DNA from: Neofusicoccum parvum | Taxonomy: Eukaryota; Ascomycota; Dothideomycetes; Botryosphaeriales; Botryosphaeriaceae | NCBI GenBank assembly: GCA_020912385.1 | Contig: CP087210.1 | Span: 372,001-436,000 of the forward strand | Direction: 5' to 3' | DNA length: 64,000 nt | Shown here: piece by piece, positions 44,845 through 56,668 of the stretch | Numbering within the stretch: the first letter of the stretch is position 1 | Layout: each line of letters starts with the position of its first letter | The notes under the pieces: model-generated | Told to the model about the DNA's origin: nothing | What the model saw: the letters and a program-made list of their open reading frames with translations, nothing else | The model's database searches: none | Translations under genes and position numbers: made by a program

Positions 44845-47817
44845 ATGAACGGGCTGCACGACCCTGAGGCCGCCGCCGAGTCGTTTCCGCCGCTGTCGCC
44901 GCCGACCCAGCAGCTGCCGACGCCCTCCCCCTCCCCGAGCCCGGCAGACCTCTCCGCTGCTGAGGATGGCGCCCCGCCCGGCCTAGGCATCTCGGCCGCT
45001 CCCGAGGGTGCTGCCTCGAATGGAGTTGCACATGGCGGAGAGAAGAAGCAGGACAGCAATGGCGTCGAGAGAAGAGGCAGGACACACCGCCATGGCTCCG
45101 TGTCAATGGACGGCGCCAGCGACTCCAAGGCGCTTGGATTGGATGCGAAGGCGGAGAAGGCCAGGCGGAAGAGCAGTGTGACTTCGCCTAGCTCGCCGCG
45201 CGCTGGGGACTCGGAGAGGGAACGCATTTTGAAGCTGTCACCAGCTCAGATCCACGAGCTCACCTCGTCCCCAACATCTTTGCCTCTTCGCCCAGTGGAT
45301 GCGGTTCTGGAACCCATGCCCAAGCTGGACGAAGCGCCCGTGATCATCGAGAAGAATCACTCCGCCAGCCACTCCCGAGACTCCAAGTCTCCGGAGAAGT
45401 TCGTTTCGCCCCCGGAGAAATTCATATCGCCCCCGGAGAACGGAGAACATCGAAGGCGCAGCTCATCGAGAGCAAAGGACGCCGCCGCTCAGCTCGAGTC
45501 GAACCACGCCAAGTCCTCGTCTCGTGAGTCGAGGAGTAAACCTATCATGTCACGGACTGTTTCCACTCCCGTCATGCGCCGGAAACAATCCGCTAGGGGC
45601 ACCACGCCGTCGTTAGACCCGAGTCAACTAAAGTCTCGACCAACCCCCTTGAATCTGGACGATAAAAGAGGAGAATCCAACGGTGGCCTTAAGCCCTCTG
45701 CCATACAGGAGACCCCGATGGCCTCTCCCATGCCAGCAACTATTCCCTTACCGCCGTTGTCCATTCCTACGTACCTGCAGCTGGAACTTTCCTCAGAGAA
45801 GCCCTCTCCACTCTACATTCATCGATCCGTAAACAGCGACTTTCCTTACGAATCTTCCAGGATCAAGTTCGAACGCTTATTAAACTTCCTTATCCTGCCA
45901 TTTGAGTTGGAGCAATCTCTTGGGTTCGGCGCGCTTGCCTGTCTTGATGCCTGGCTCTACACCTTCACCATCCTACCTTTGCGATTCCTCAAGGCTATCT
46001 GGATTCTTGTTAAATGGTGGGCAACGAATGCGTGGAAAGAGGCGCACGGCATTGCCATCTTCACTTACCAAGGTTTGGGTAGACTTTGGCAGAGAAGGCG
46101 AGGTGCAATAGAAAATGCGTCCGGCAACGGCTCGATAGAACATGATTTAACGCCTCGCAAGTCATCATTCTCGCAAGCCTCTGATCCCCCTTCCGGTATC
46201 TCAAGTGGAAATAGCATCCCCGTCATTATGGAACCGCCGCCATCCCGGAGACCCCCGAGATCGTCTATCTACCGCCATCGCAGAATGAAGTCTGTGCCTT
46301 CAACACTTCTTCCAAACCACAAGGCAGACATCCTAAAAGGTTTGTTGGTGATTGCCACATGTCTCGTTCTGATGCGGTTTGATGCCAGCAAAACGTATCA
46401 TAACATCCGAGGTCAAGCCGCAATCAAGCTTTACGTCATCTACAACGTACTGGAAGTGTGCGATCGACTATTTTCTGCTTTGGGGCAAGACATCCTCGAA
46501 TGTCTCTTGTCTCGGGAGACTCTGGACCGGAATGCCGACGGGAGAAGCAAAGTTATACGGCCGTTCTGGATGTTCCTGCTAGCTTTGGCATACACGTCTA
46601 TTCACTCCACCGCGCTGTTTTACCAAGTCATTACGCTCAACGTTGCCGTCAACTCATATTCGAATGCTCTCCTCACGCTCTTAATGTCGAATCAGTTCGT
46701 CGAGATCAAGGGAACGGTATTTAAGAAATTCGAGAAGGAGAATCTCTTCCAGTTGACATGTGCGGATATGGTTGAAAGGTTCCAGCTATGGCTCATGCTG
46801 ATGATTATTGCATGCCGCAATATTGTTGAGGTCGGTGGTCTCAGCATACTTGGAGACCTCTCAGGATCATCGAGTACGGGAGGCATTGGCGGGAACGGGA
46901 CTAGTGCACCTTTCAGAAGCACTAGCATCATTCCCAAAAGCTTTACCATCTTCCCCAAATGGACTGGCCAGGTCTTGGGACCGTTTTTGCTTGTCCTTGG
47001 TAGCGAAATGCTCGTTGACTGGCTAAAACATGCCTACATCACAAAGTTCAACAACACCAAGCCGGCCGTCTACGGAAGATTCCTTGACGTGCTGGCCAAG
47101 GACTACTACTCCAACGTAAGTCATCCCGAATGCCTAGTCTCAACCACCAACTAATGGATTCAGGCATTCTTTGACCAAAATCTCACCAAACGCCTCGGTC
47201 TCCCCGTCCTCCCGCTCGCTTGCCTCTTCATCCGTGCCACCATCCAAACCTACCACATGTTCCTCGCAACCCACATGCCCCTACCCATCCCCTCATCAGC
47301 CACATCGCTGTCAGTCGAATCGTCCCAGGCCACCTCATCCTCCCCGGCCACCACGGCCGCCCTCGCCCACATCGACCACATCTTCCGCCGCGCCCTCGGC
47401 CGCAGCTCCTTCGGCGCCGGCGGCAACAATCCCAGCACCGTCTGGCACCTCTGGTCGCTTGACGATGCCATCGCCTTTACAACAATGATCGTCGTTTTCC
47501 TCGTTGCCTACTTCGTCCTGCTCGCCTTCAAGCTTGTCCTCGGCATGTGCCTGCTTGGCTTCGCGCGCAGCCGGTACAAGGGCATGAAGGAGCGGGAGAA
47601 GATGGTGACTACGACGGATGGGAAGAGGGTGGGCGGTTGGGGGGTCGTGGAGGTGGAAGACGATAAGAAAAGGTGGATTTACGCGGACGATGCGGACGGG
47701 TTGCGGGCGCTGAGGGATAGAGAGGCGAAGACGAGGGAGAGAGAAGAGAAGGGTGGGGGAGCTGGAAGGCTGGAGGGGACGAGTCGTTATAGTATGGTGG
47801 CGAAGAGGATTTGGTAG
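44845..47817 (+). CDS. TAPT1/EMP65-family multi-pass membrane protein
   Basis: Predicted 974 aa in two exons, 44845-47115 and 47164-47817, with a 48-nt intron (GTAAGT...TTCAG) that joins KDYYSN to AFFDQNLTKRLGLP. The first ~300 residues are disordered, Ser/Pro/Lys-rich, with a 21-nt tandem duplication at about 45390-45435 giving PEKFVSPPEKFISPPE. The conserved part begins near IPTYLQLELSSEKPSPLYIH and contains several membrane helices (LKGLLVIATCLVLMRF, FWMFLLALAYTSIHSTALFY) plus the family block NVAVNSYSNALLTLLMSNQF and EIKGTVFKKFEKENLFQL. These identify the TAPT1 family (yeast EMP65), an endoplasmic-reticulum membrane protein which with SLP1 protects soluble proteins during folding. The C-terminal tail is charged and cytosolic-looking. 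The assignment is strong; the exact client proteins are unknown. Confidence 0.93.
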
Positions 47818-47972
47818 GGAGTCAGTGGGGGAAGAAGGGTGGAGGCGGGAGAGCAGGACGAGAGCAGTAATGAATTAATGATGATGCTACGGGCGTTGAT
47901 ATCTACACATGCAATTTTGTTATCCTCACCCCCACATTCAATTCCCACCATCAAACCCACCCCCTCAACCCT

Positions 47973-48921
47973 TCACCCGGCCAGACCAGCCCCCCTCATC
48001 GTATCCCTGACCACATCGTAATCGACCTCCGCCGACAGCGCCAGCACCTCGTACTCGGGCCCGCAGCTGTGCGTCTCGGCCGCCAGCCTCGGCACGGCCG
48101 CCGGCCCCAGCCCGCCCTCGGCCATCTCCCACACGAACGTCGTCCGCATCGCGCCCCACCGGTCGACGCCGTACCGCTCCGGGTTCCACGCGCCGTGCGC
48201 CGCGTCCAGGTACGCCTCCAGCTGCACCACCACCGCCGGCAGCTTGTGCGCCAGCGCGCACTCGGCCGCCGACGCCGCGGCGTACAGCGCGCGCTGGTGG
48301 CCGGCACGTCAGTTTTCCCTTCTCGGCGGAGGCTGTTGGGGGGTGGGGGCGGCGGACTCACCACTTGCCGGACGAGCGCCAGGTACTCGGCGCGGTACGC
48401 GTGCGGCGGCGGCCGGTACGGCGGCGCGAGCAGCGTCTTGATGATGTGCATGCGCTGCGCGAACGCGTCGTCTTGCAGCTGCCGGAGCGCGGCCAGGCGC
48501 TTGCGTTGCTCGTGCACGGCCGCGTGCGTCTCGTTGAAGTGCGAGAGGAGCGCGGCGGTGGCGGGGTGGAGCGCGGGCTGGGAGGGGGCGGTGGGAGAGG
48601 AGCGGGCTTTTGGATGGGAGGAGGGTTTGGGGTGGGAGGGGGCTTTGGGGTGGGGCGTGGAGATGGGTTGCTCGCGGTGGGGAGGTTGGGTTGGGGCTTT
48701 GCCTTTGCCTTCGCCTTCGCCTTCGTCTTGGGTTGGGGCTTTCCCTTCGCCTTCGTCTTCGCTTAGGGCTCTGCCTTTGCCTTTGTCTTGGGCTTTGGGT
48801 TTCTCTGGGGAGGAGAGGGCGTTAGGAGATGAGTGAGGAAAGACATGGTGGTAGAGGGCTTACTGTTGTTTTTATCGTCGTCTTTGCGATGCCGACGGAA
48901 TAAGCTGCTGAAGCGACCCAT
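47973..48921 (-). CDS. Unrecognised protein with basic N-terminus and acidic repeats
   Basis: Predicted 273 aa in three exons: 48864-48921, 48362-48804 and 47973-48292 or -48293. The introns are 59 nt (GTAAGC...CCCCAG) and 69 nt (GTGAGT...ACCAG); frame is kept throughout. The protein starts MGRFSSLFRRHRKDDDKNN. It then has imperfect repeats of Asp/Glu-Gly and Lys-Ala-Pro-Thr-Gln (DEGEGKAPTQ twice) and a Pro/His/Ser-rich stretch. The last ~160 residues form an ordered helical region (HFNETHAAVHEQRKRLAALR, then AEYLALVRQVRALYAAASAA and VVVQLEAYLDAAHGAWNPER). I do not recognise the family. The ordered half looks like a real conserved domain. It converges with the TAPT1-family gene, only 155 bp apart. 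Confidence 0.7.
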
Positions 48922-49397
48922 GATGGAACTGCGGTAAGAACTCAGTACGTGTTCTATGAAGACTTGGGGATGAATGGCGCTGAACTACCTCTTGCAATTC
49001 CGGCTCGTGTGTAAATATCACTCTGCCAGTTGAGAGTGTTCTGAAAGTCGAGAGTTGGCTGTTGATTTGGACAGGGTTCCGAGTAAACTAGTATCACTAA
49101 TTGTTGGGGTTGAGTCTTTGGGCCTAGTAGAAAGAGCGGTAGCGGTGACGACAGGCACCGGCGCACTAAATACTTGAATTGTATAATTTTTCCTTTAATA
49201 GCACCGTGAAAGTAGATAGTCCTTTTGTAGGTATGCCTGCCACTCTGTGCAATCAGGGTAATATTCCACAGGCTCCCAGGCGAGATGTCCCAAAAACTCC
49301 TTGCTGACCTCAAAAGATACTCCCGAAAAGAAAACAAGCAGCAGAACAGTGTTTCAGCTCCGCTCGCTCCCACACTCCATCTGCTGCACTCCGTATT
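48922..49397. other. Intergenic region between two small minus-strand genes
   Basis: 476 bp holding the promoter of the repeat-containing gene and the 3' flank of the next. AT-richer than its neighbours. No gene is seen. Confidence 0.4.
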
Positions 49398-49878
49398 TTA
49401 CACGTCCGTCTTCAGCAGGTCCATGACCTCGGCAATCTCCTTCAACACTTCCGATGCCATTGGAGGCGGCTTCTCTCCCGGCTTCATGGCCTTGCGTAGG
49501 GCCTTGCAGTACGCCTCGTAGTCATCACGTAGCTGGAAGATGAGCTCCGACTTGTCGCCGATGTCCTGCATGATGGTCATGATCTCAAGACGCGTGTTGG
49601 TCTGGCAGTTGCAACGTCAGCCGCGGCGGTCCGGGTGAGGTGGGAGACGGCACACTTACACGGCTGGACATTGCCTGATGCACGCGCTCAATGTCGTCGG
49701 ACGAAGGGGCGTCGCCGCGGCTCTTGATGTCCTTGAGATTCTGCTGGGCGTCGTCGAAGGCGGCGGCGTCGCGCTGCTTCTCGGCCTCGAGGGCCTTGAC
49801 GCGGTCGATTCGGTCGCGCACCTCGTAGATGACGTCGAACATGGGGTGCTGGGCGGCCTTGACCACTTCGGCGGGCAT
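49398..49878 (-). CDS. Small helical hypothetical protein
   Basis: Predicted 140 aa in two exons, 49660-49878 and 49398-49601, with a 58-nt intron (GTAAGT...TGCCAG), phase 0. Text begins MPAEVVKAAQHPMFDVIYEV and is charged and almost entirely helical (VRDRIDRVKALEAEKQRDAA; ELIFQLRDDYEAYCKALRKA), so a coiled-coil is likely. It ends VLKEIAEVMDLLKTDV. There is no signal peptide or membrane segment. I do not recognise the family; size and composition would suit a small subunit of a complex, which is only a guess. The frame is open upstream to 50094, but that part is Pro/Thr-rich and looks like leader, so MPAEVV is preferred. Confidence 0.75.
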
Positions 49879-51839
49879 GTTGCTGGGTTGGGGCGGGCGC
49901 GTGGTCGGCTGTGGGGTGCGTGTCCGGATATCGGGGTTGGGGTGAGGCGGCGGTGTCGTGGTTGACGTGCGGGCGAGGGCGGCGGACTGAAGAGAGCGGC
50001 TGGCGTCGGCTGGGCTCGGTGGATTTGAGAAAGGTTGAGGGCCCGCACCGTGTTTGTTTTGCTCCTGCTCGAAGTGGGTTGCGGAGGCAATCACGTTGGG
50101 GGAGTAGTGAGTTTCAACGCCGGCTGCCTGACGTCACGCCGTAGGGATTGCATGCACCGTCTTATTTAACTTCTTCATGCCGGCTGACATTGTGCAACGT
50201 CTTGTGGGCCAGCTCAAGCGAGATCACGGCCGACGCCACGTGTGTGTCACGCAATGCTCCCAGCGGCGGGAAGCACAAGGGCGCAGCTCGCGGCAATCCA
50301 GGCCAGCATCTCTGCCAAAGCCTATTTGCGATTAGACTTCGCAAATTGCGGAAAGTATTCGTCACCTCATCGTTCCGAGTTAGGACAGCTTTGCCCTTCT
50401 GCCTTTCGATGGCCCAGGGTCTTCGTGCCGACGCTTCCGCGTGCGCGAAGCGGAGAGATTCCATGCACCCGATTGCCAGATCCAACATCTCCACACTTCT
50501 GCTGTTGACCGATGATCCTGACTCAGTTGTGGTTGTTGTTTCCCATAATGTTGCCATGAGGCTCCGACAGGCCTGATTTGTAATGTTGTTGCTTGGTGTC
50601 CACTATTTCTGAATACCTCGCTATTTGATACCTATCCAGGCTGTTTCAACTTCATTAAGATCTACACAGCTCGTGTTCTCGAATAGACTCGGAGCCGTAG
50701 AACTCCAGGTGTCCTTACGCTTCCGACATTAAGTCGCTTACTTCCACATAGATACTGCCATACTCCAGGCAATGTATTTGTTTCTCGGCAAGTCTATCTC
50801 TCTCGTGCTCTGTAGTCTCCCTCCGGGATGGGTCTTGAAATGAGAACTCGCTGTGAAAAACGACTCTGTTGTATCGTAGCACAGCTCGAGACTTCAAGCC
50901 TTCTCTATTTCTAAGTGAATCCTGACATTTTCTACGGGATCGAAAAAGGATAGTTGAGATATCCACCTAGATGTTTGTAACTCTTCCAGCGCAACTGTTA
51001 ACCCGTGTAAATGCTCCCGCCGCCCACGCGCTGTTTAGCCTAAACGTAGCCGGATTAAGCACCCCGGATCTACTTTTTCTAGACTAATCAATCCTCTGAA
51101 TACCCGAGAATGGGTGTGGTCACTCCATAGCACTATATTGGAGTGGGATGAGATAGAACGGGCCGCCGAATGAGGAAATCTTATCCAGCCAATCAAAACC
51201 TCCGCACGCCGCAAGCACCCGGCGTTCTCCTCGCACTGCATCCCTATCCGTGAACTGGGCAAATACATTTCAAACCCAATCTTTTCGTTCTAATATAGAT
51301 AAGACTATCTTGTTCTATAACCAGATGATGGCTTGTGGTTCTTAACAACGCAGATAGTGAGGTCGTAAATTCCAAGCTCGTTCTCGGCAATTCCCTGAGA
51401 CCTGTCAAGATCCTCTCTGGGCTCAGGACCTTCCAGTCAGTTGATGGCGCCCTTATACACCAAGAATACAATAGAAAATCCTTGCGATTTCGCTTCCCAG
51501 GTACATCATCCTTCGAACTCAAATTCATCTCACCACCAGCACCACCAATCACGATCCTCCGTTACAGGTGAGTCCTCACTTTCCAGCTCCCCAACGAGCT
51601 AGACGGCGGCTCCTACGCCCCTGCCAAAAACCCAACACAGCATCACCGAGTCCTGAAAATGCCTTTAACAGTAATCAGCGGGCCATCGCTCAGTGCGTAT
51701 AGAGGCAAAGCGCTTGACTGCTGCCTATGGAAATCCACATGCGAACAGCACGACCATGCGGCGCAGCCTCCAAAGAAAAAGGCACACTTTCCTCAGCACC
51801 ACCTCCAGCCCAATCCCACCATCCACCACCCACTCCACC
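49879..51839. other. 2-kb intergenic region
   Basis: Holds the promoter of the 140-aa gene at its left end. Open frames of up to 142 codons overlap on both strands around 50.15-50.58 kb without motifs. 50.6-51.5 kb is AT-richer and has no supportable gene. Confidence 0.4.
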
Positions 51840-52330
51840 CCCTTCAAAACGCAGTACCCCTCCTACCCCTCGCCCTCGCCGCCGCCGGCACCACAGCCGC
51901 CCAACCCGCCACCCCGCTCACAACATCTTACTTCAACCTCTTCGGCGACCCCACCCCCCAACCCACCCGCCTCGCCTCCCTCATCGCCCGCCTACACCAT
52001 CTCCTGCTCCGCCCTAGCCCCCGGCCCGCAACGAGGGTTGGTGGGGCGAGCGGGACGGGTGGGTTGCGGTGCTCGGTCTGTTAGAGGGGTGGGGCGGGGC
52101 TGGCTTGGGTTATAGCTGTGGCTACGACTGCGGCTTGTGATTCCGGGTCTGGAGCCGAGGCGTCGGGGACGAGCGAGGCGGCTGGGTCGGCTGCTGTGGT
52201 TCAGGCTTCGGGTGTTGAGGCGAGTGCTTATGTACCTGTTCCGGGCATCGTTTTTGCGGGTGTTGCTGTTTTGGTGTTGCATTCCAATATGATGCTGCGC
52301 TGTAAATCTCCTCCTGGGACGGTCTATTGA
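51840..52330 (+). pseudogene. Candidate degenerate secreted/GPI-type protein gene
   Basis: Three pieces in order resemble one small cell-surface protein. First is a signal-peptide-like run (VPLLPLALAAAGTTAAQP) followed by TSYFNLFGDPTPQPTRLASL. Then, after a one-base shift near 51988, comes AYTISCSALAPGP. Last, at 52118-52300, are a Ser/Gly/Ala-rich tail and a hydrophobic end (PGIVFAGVAVLVL), as in GPI-anchored fungal proteins. No start codon precedes the signal-like run, and a TAG at 52082-52084 separates the pieces. The resemblance is by composition and order only; no family is identified, and a chance origin in C-rich DNA is possible. Confidence 0.3.
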
Positions 52331-52747
52331 CTGGCTCTGGCAAGTCTGAAGATCTATATGATGTAGAGATTGTTTTGAGCAGCCAAGTCCCCGGCGTGCA
52401 AACGCTGATGCTGAAGTGCGCATCTATGCGAAATTATTCTAAAGGGAGTCCTCAGAAATTATTTTTGGGTAGATAAGCTCAATGCGGATTGAAGAATAAA
52501 GAAGTCATGCAATCTGCGACCTGTAGTCGTGCATGAAAAAAATCAGTGTGCCAGAAATGACGCGCGTAAATCTGGTACAAGAGCTTCATGTGGACACTGA
52601 GCTTTCGGGGTTCTCGTAAATCAAGGGAGCTATTAACGATTTAATCGATATTCTGAATGGCTATGATACGTAAATTTAAGCACTTGTGCGTCCAGATGGC
52701 GGCTTCAACCTTCACACTCCACGTTCCTCGCCCTAAGGCAGGTATCT
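52331..52747. other. Intergenic region before the sulfurase-like gene
   Basis: About 415 bp of AT-richer DNA at the 3' side of the minus-strand sulfurase-like gene. Nothing recognisable in it. Confidence 0.4.
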
Positions 52748-54482
52748 TTAACCACGCTTCTCTCCCTCATACTCACCTCCACCACCAGTAAAGCAAGACA
52801 TGATCAACCTCCGCACCCCACGCCTCCGCTCCCTAGACCCTCTTTTACCCTCAACCACGCTCCTCCCCGCCGACACCGTCTCCTCCCCAACGGACTCTGC
52901 CTCCCCCTCCCCCTTCACCAAGCTCTCCTCCTCCCCCACCACCCTATCCACGCACACCTCTCTCAAAAACCCCAGAAAAGCATCCACATCGCCCACCGTA
53001 CTCCCCGCCCCCAAACTCACCCTCACCACCCCCGTCGGCCTCCCCCCCACCACCCCCGCCGGCCGACTGCACCTCAACCCCTCCTCATACAGCCCCCACA
53101 GCTCCGCCGCGCCCCACCCCAGATACCTCGCCGCGCCGCCCGGGTTGCACAAGCTCCCACTCCGCAGAAACACCCCCCGCGCATCCGCCGCGCGCTCGAC
53201 CGCGCCGGGCGCCACGAACGCGCCCGCCGGGCCGCGCACGTTGAACGCCACGGTCGCGCCCTGCATGGCGGGGTTGCCAAAGCGCGCGCCCGGCTCGTTG
53301 TACACGGCGACGAGCGGCGCGCCCGACGCGTGGCGCAGGGCGGCCATGCCGGCGTGCAGGCGGGCCGTCAGCGCCGCCGTGTGCGCCGAGACGGCGGACA
53401 TGGAGAGGAAGAGGCGCGTGTGGGTTGTCAGCGCGGCGCCCAGCGCGACGATGTTGTGGAAGGGGAGGGTGCCGTCTTCGAGGGCGGAGTGGAGGGCGGG
53501 CTTGCGCGCGTGCTGCGGCGGGTGCGCGGTTACCATGTCGACGGTGCCGCCGGCGAAGTAGCGGCGCGAGGTGAGGAGGGCGGCGGTGGCGGGCGTGCGG
53601 CGGATGAGGAGGGCGCCGAGGTCGGGGAAGCCGAAGATTTTGTAGAAGGAGAGGGTGGTGAAGTCGGGGGCGGTGGTGGGGTCGTGGAGGGGGAGGGGGG
53701 AGGTGGTGGCGAGGGCGGCGGCGTCGAGGAGTGTGAAGGTGGTGGAGGTGTGGGGCGAGGCGCGGATGAGGGAGGGCCAGGTTGGGGGCAGGCGCCGGCC
53801 GGTCATGTTGGACTGGCCTGGGTAGGCGAAGAGGCGGAGGTGCTGGCGCGCGTTTGTGGCGGGTGCGGCGCCGGCGATCCAGGCGTCGACGGCGGCGTCG
53901 GTGTCGAAGCAGTGGTGGCCGCCCGAGGCGGCTTCGCGGATGCCGATCAGGGAGTTGTGGGCGTCGCGGTGGTAGCCGTACCAGAACTTGCGCCGCTGGG
54001 AGCGGGAGAGCGTGCGGGTGGCGTCGCAGTGGTCTTTGAAGGCGTCCATGACGAGCTTCATGGCAGCGGTGGCATTGGCAACGAAGACGAGGTCGAAATG
54101 CTCGGGATCAGCATTGAAGAACCTCAGAGCCTGCTCTCTTATCTCGTCGACGCGACGACCGGAAAGTTCTGCCGGGGTGCATGCAGAATGCGGGTTGCCG
54201 TAGAGGTTGCTTGAGAGGTCTGCTGCTACTTCGTCGAGAAGTGACTTGGCAGGTATCTGCGGGAGGCGCGTTAGAATGTAGAGCGGGTGTGTTCGAGAAA
54301 GATCTGCTCACCGTTGATCCTCCATGGTCGAGGTAGGTTACGCCTGGCCAATGTGAGTGAGTTGGTTTGTAGTTGTAGTACAGGACCACACTACCTTTCA
54401 AGGCGGGATACTCTTTCTCTCTGAGCTCCTCTATTCTCCGGTTGTACTCATCCTGCAGGACGGCAGTTGTTTTTTCCTCCAT
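52748..54482 (-). CDS. Molybdenum-cofactor-sulfurase-like cysteine desulfurase, no MOSC domain
   Basis: Predicted 542 aa in three exons: 54395-54482, 54312-54343 (32 nt) and 52748-54256. The introns are 51 and 55 nt, and frame is kept. The tiny exon restores the start of the fold, KGVTYLDHGGST, where family members usually have YLDHAG. PLP-fold landmarks follow: SNLYGNPHSA, VFVANATAAMKLV, the PLP-binding lysine in LSFYKIFGFPD (about residue 246), and the persulfide cysteine in RSGSLCNPGGA (about residue 410). In the family, this NifS-like half takes sulfur from L-cysteine to sulfurate the molybdenum cofactor of xanthine dehydrogenase and aldehyde oxidase. Full-length fungal enzymes (HxB, about 850+ aa) carry a C-terminal MOSC domain; here the protein ends in a short basic, Gly/Glu-rich tail instead. 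So the cofactor role is uncertain. Confidence 0.88.
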
Positions 54483-56668
54483 GTTCGGCAGCCGTGAATT
54501 CTTGATTCTTGAATTTTGGTTTTCGAGCACGTCGCACAAAGACGGGAAGAAAGAGAAGAAATGGCCGCCACGTCCTGCACATCAATGACAGCGTGGCTGT
54601 CTCGAAGACGGTTTTAAATGGGCCTGGGATGCCACAGCCTCCCGGAAAATTCTTTCCCGTGCCAGAGCTTGGAGCGTTGGGGGCTGAAGAGAAAGATACC
54701 AAAAAAGGAAATTCATCATCTTTAGAGTGGGAGCACGGCTGGCTGTCTAATGCACTCAGCCTCATCGCAGCCCCGCGTTGTCTCCACCGTACTGCTAACG
54801 TTAGCACCAACATCCACACCCACATCCACTATTTTAGAGCTGAAAGCAGCACAGGCTGCAGTGAGCTTGACGGGACGCGCAGACGCCACAGGCGAGACGA
54901 GCGGTCTAGGGCAGACGAGCAGGGGTGAGTTTTTGCGGTAAGACGGCTGCCAGGGACGGTACAGAGCAGGGTCGTCCTGCCCGACAAACCCTGGACAGAT
55001 GGGCGTCCCGCAGAATAGAGCATGGATACCGGCCTTGGAAGAGGATGAAAAAGGAACGAGGCTGGGTTGAAGGGGGAAGTGCTCGCCTATTGGTTACACA
55101 AGACAATAGTGAGGAAACGCCACGCATAGCCACGCTAAAGAAGGCCGTTGGACGAAGTGCGGGAGAAACAGACACGCCTGTCGCACTGTCTGGAGCTTAA
55201 GCATGCAGAAGCATGCGGCCTTGCCGGTTCCTCGGGACACTGAGATCTGAACACTGCTCCAGCTGGCCGTGGGCGGGGGGATTCTCGCTTCTCTGCAGCA
55301 GCCATGAATGCTCAGCAGGAGGCTGTGTCAGCAATGGCGTCTCAGCATGGCGGCCAGGCAGCTGTTTTCAGTGACGGCAAGCCTGGGGCTTTGCGGCACC
55401 AACTGAGCAGGCGAGCCATACGTGGGTCCCCTCGCATCGCAGACCCCGGCTCGTCAGGCAGAGAACGGCGGATCACCTGGTGGCAGGATCGATTGCGTCG
55501 CCCAGGCACCGGGAGCGGCAGCAGAGACACGTAAGTAGAGAAGACGTCCGTTTCGGGAACGGAGCGGTGATGATTCAGGAAAGCTGAGAAGATCCATACC
55601 ACAACGGTCCGTGTTCCTCGACACAGCGCGCTTCTAGATCCCCAAGCCGAATGCAACGGTCAGACTCGGGGATGGATGCGGTGGAGGTGGTGGTCAACTG
55701 ATTGAGGTCGGCGTTCATCTCGCTGCTGGTGTTTTGGCAGTCGGCGACCAGATAAAGTTGGGTGCGCCACTCAGCACTAGGCGGCACCATGGCTGGAGCA
55801 GGACAGGCGCGCGCGCAACACTGGCCGACACGTGCGGGCGCGCCGTTTGGGGGCCAGCGCTGCCCTCTGCGGCGACCTCGCGTGCGCCTGCCAGGTCGGC
55901 GACCTCGACGCTGCCGCCCGCTCCTTCGCCCGGCCGCCCAACTTCACTCCACCGTGCCACGGCGACCTCAGCTGTCGCTTGGCGCGCGCGCTCACCGTGC
56001 CCTCGCGCGTGCTGCCCGGCCTCACCGTGTCTCTGCCCTATGCATATTGGATCCACAGCGAAGCTTTCCCAGCCCCGGCGACAATCCAGGCGTGGATCCT
56101 CTGCCGCCAGATCTCATCTTGCCGGCTGCAGGGCCTCTGGAGCCGCAGCAATAACACGCATGCTATGAAGGATTCGTGACATCAGCACGGCCCTTCAGCC
56201 TCTCTGACACGTCTTCTCAGCCGTCTCTGGGCAGTGTGGGATGGCGGAACGAGGGGCGGGTGTTGCCGTCTGCGTGCCAGCCAGTATAACCATGCAACCT
56301 CTCGCTGCGCCCGACGCTCCCGTTCACTGACCATTTACCCCAAGTATCCGGAGCCCGCGCACCCGCGAGATTTATCGACCCTCCACTGATCTTCACGCTT
56401 GACTGGCGATAACACCAGACCGGCCTCGCGGCTATGCACAGGCTGATCGCCGTCCTCCAGTAGACTTTAGTCTTCCCAATCCGACCAATACTGGCCCCCA
56501 ATCTGCTCAATCCAGTCATTAGACTTCCCGCTCCTTCCGCCAAGGTCGACTACATGTGAGATTGTAGATCCACTGCCATATCCATTCATATCTCGGGCTC
56601 CTCACGCTTCGTCGCCAACTGTTGCCTCCATTTTCCTTTTTCCATCTCGTTTACCATCGCTGCACACA
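54483..56668. promoter_or_regulatory. 2.2-kb divergent region, sulfurase-like gene to ABC transporter
   Basis: Between two divergent starts, so both promoters are here. The middle is GC-rich with overlapping open frames on both strands, none with a domain. The last ~150 bp before 56669 is pyrimidine-rich, typical of a fungal leader. No RNA gene is seen. Confidence 0.45.

Noticed and set aside
48640..48790. Possible CRISPR-like or tandem repeat array
   Set aside because: The repeats are short, imperfect and in frame with the protein (Glu-Gly/Lys-Gly codons); the organism is a eukaryote and there are no spacers.
48069..48836. 255-codon plus-strand open frame with Leu/Pro/Ser repeats
   Set aside because: It is the antisense shadow of the spliced minus-strand repeat-containing gene, whose exons keep phase and end in an ordered domain.
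49879..50094. In-frame N-terminal extension of the 140-aa helical protein
   Set aside because: The added text is Pro/Thr-rich and unlike the helical protein; more likely leader sequence. It cannot be fully excluded.
53330..54214. 294-codon plus-strand open frame over the sulfurase-like gene
   Set aside because: Gly/Glu/Val-rich antisense shadow of a clearly recognisable PLP-enzyme gene.
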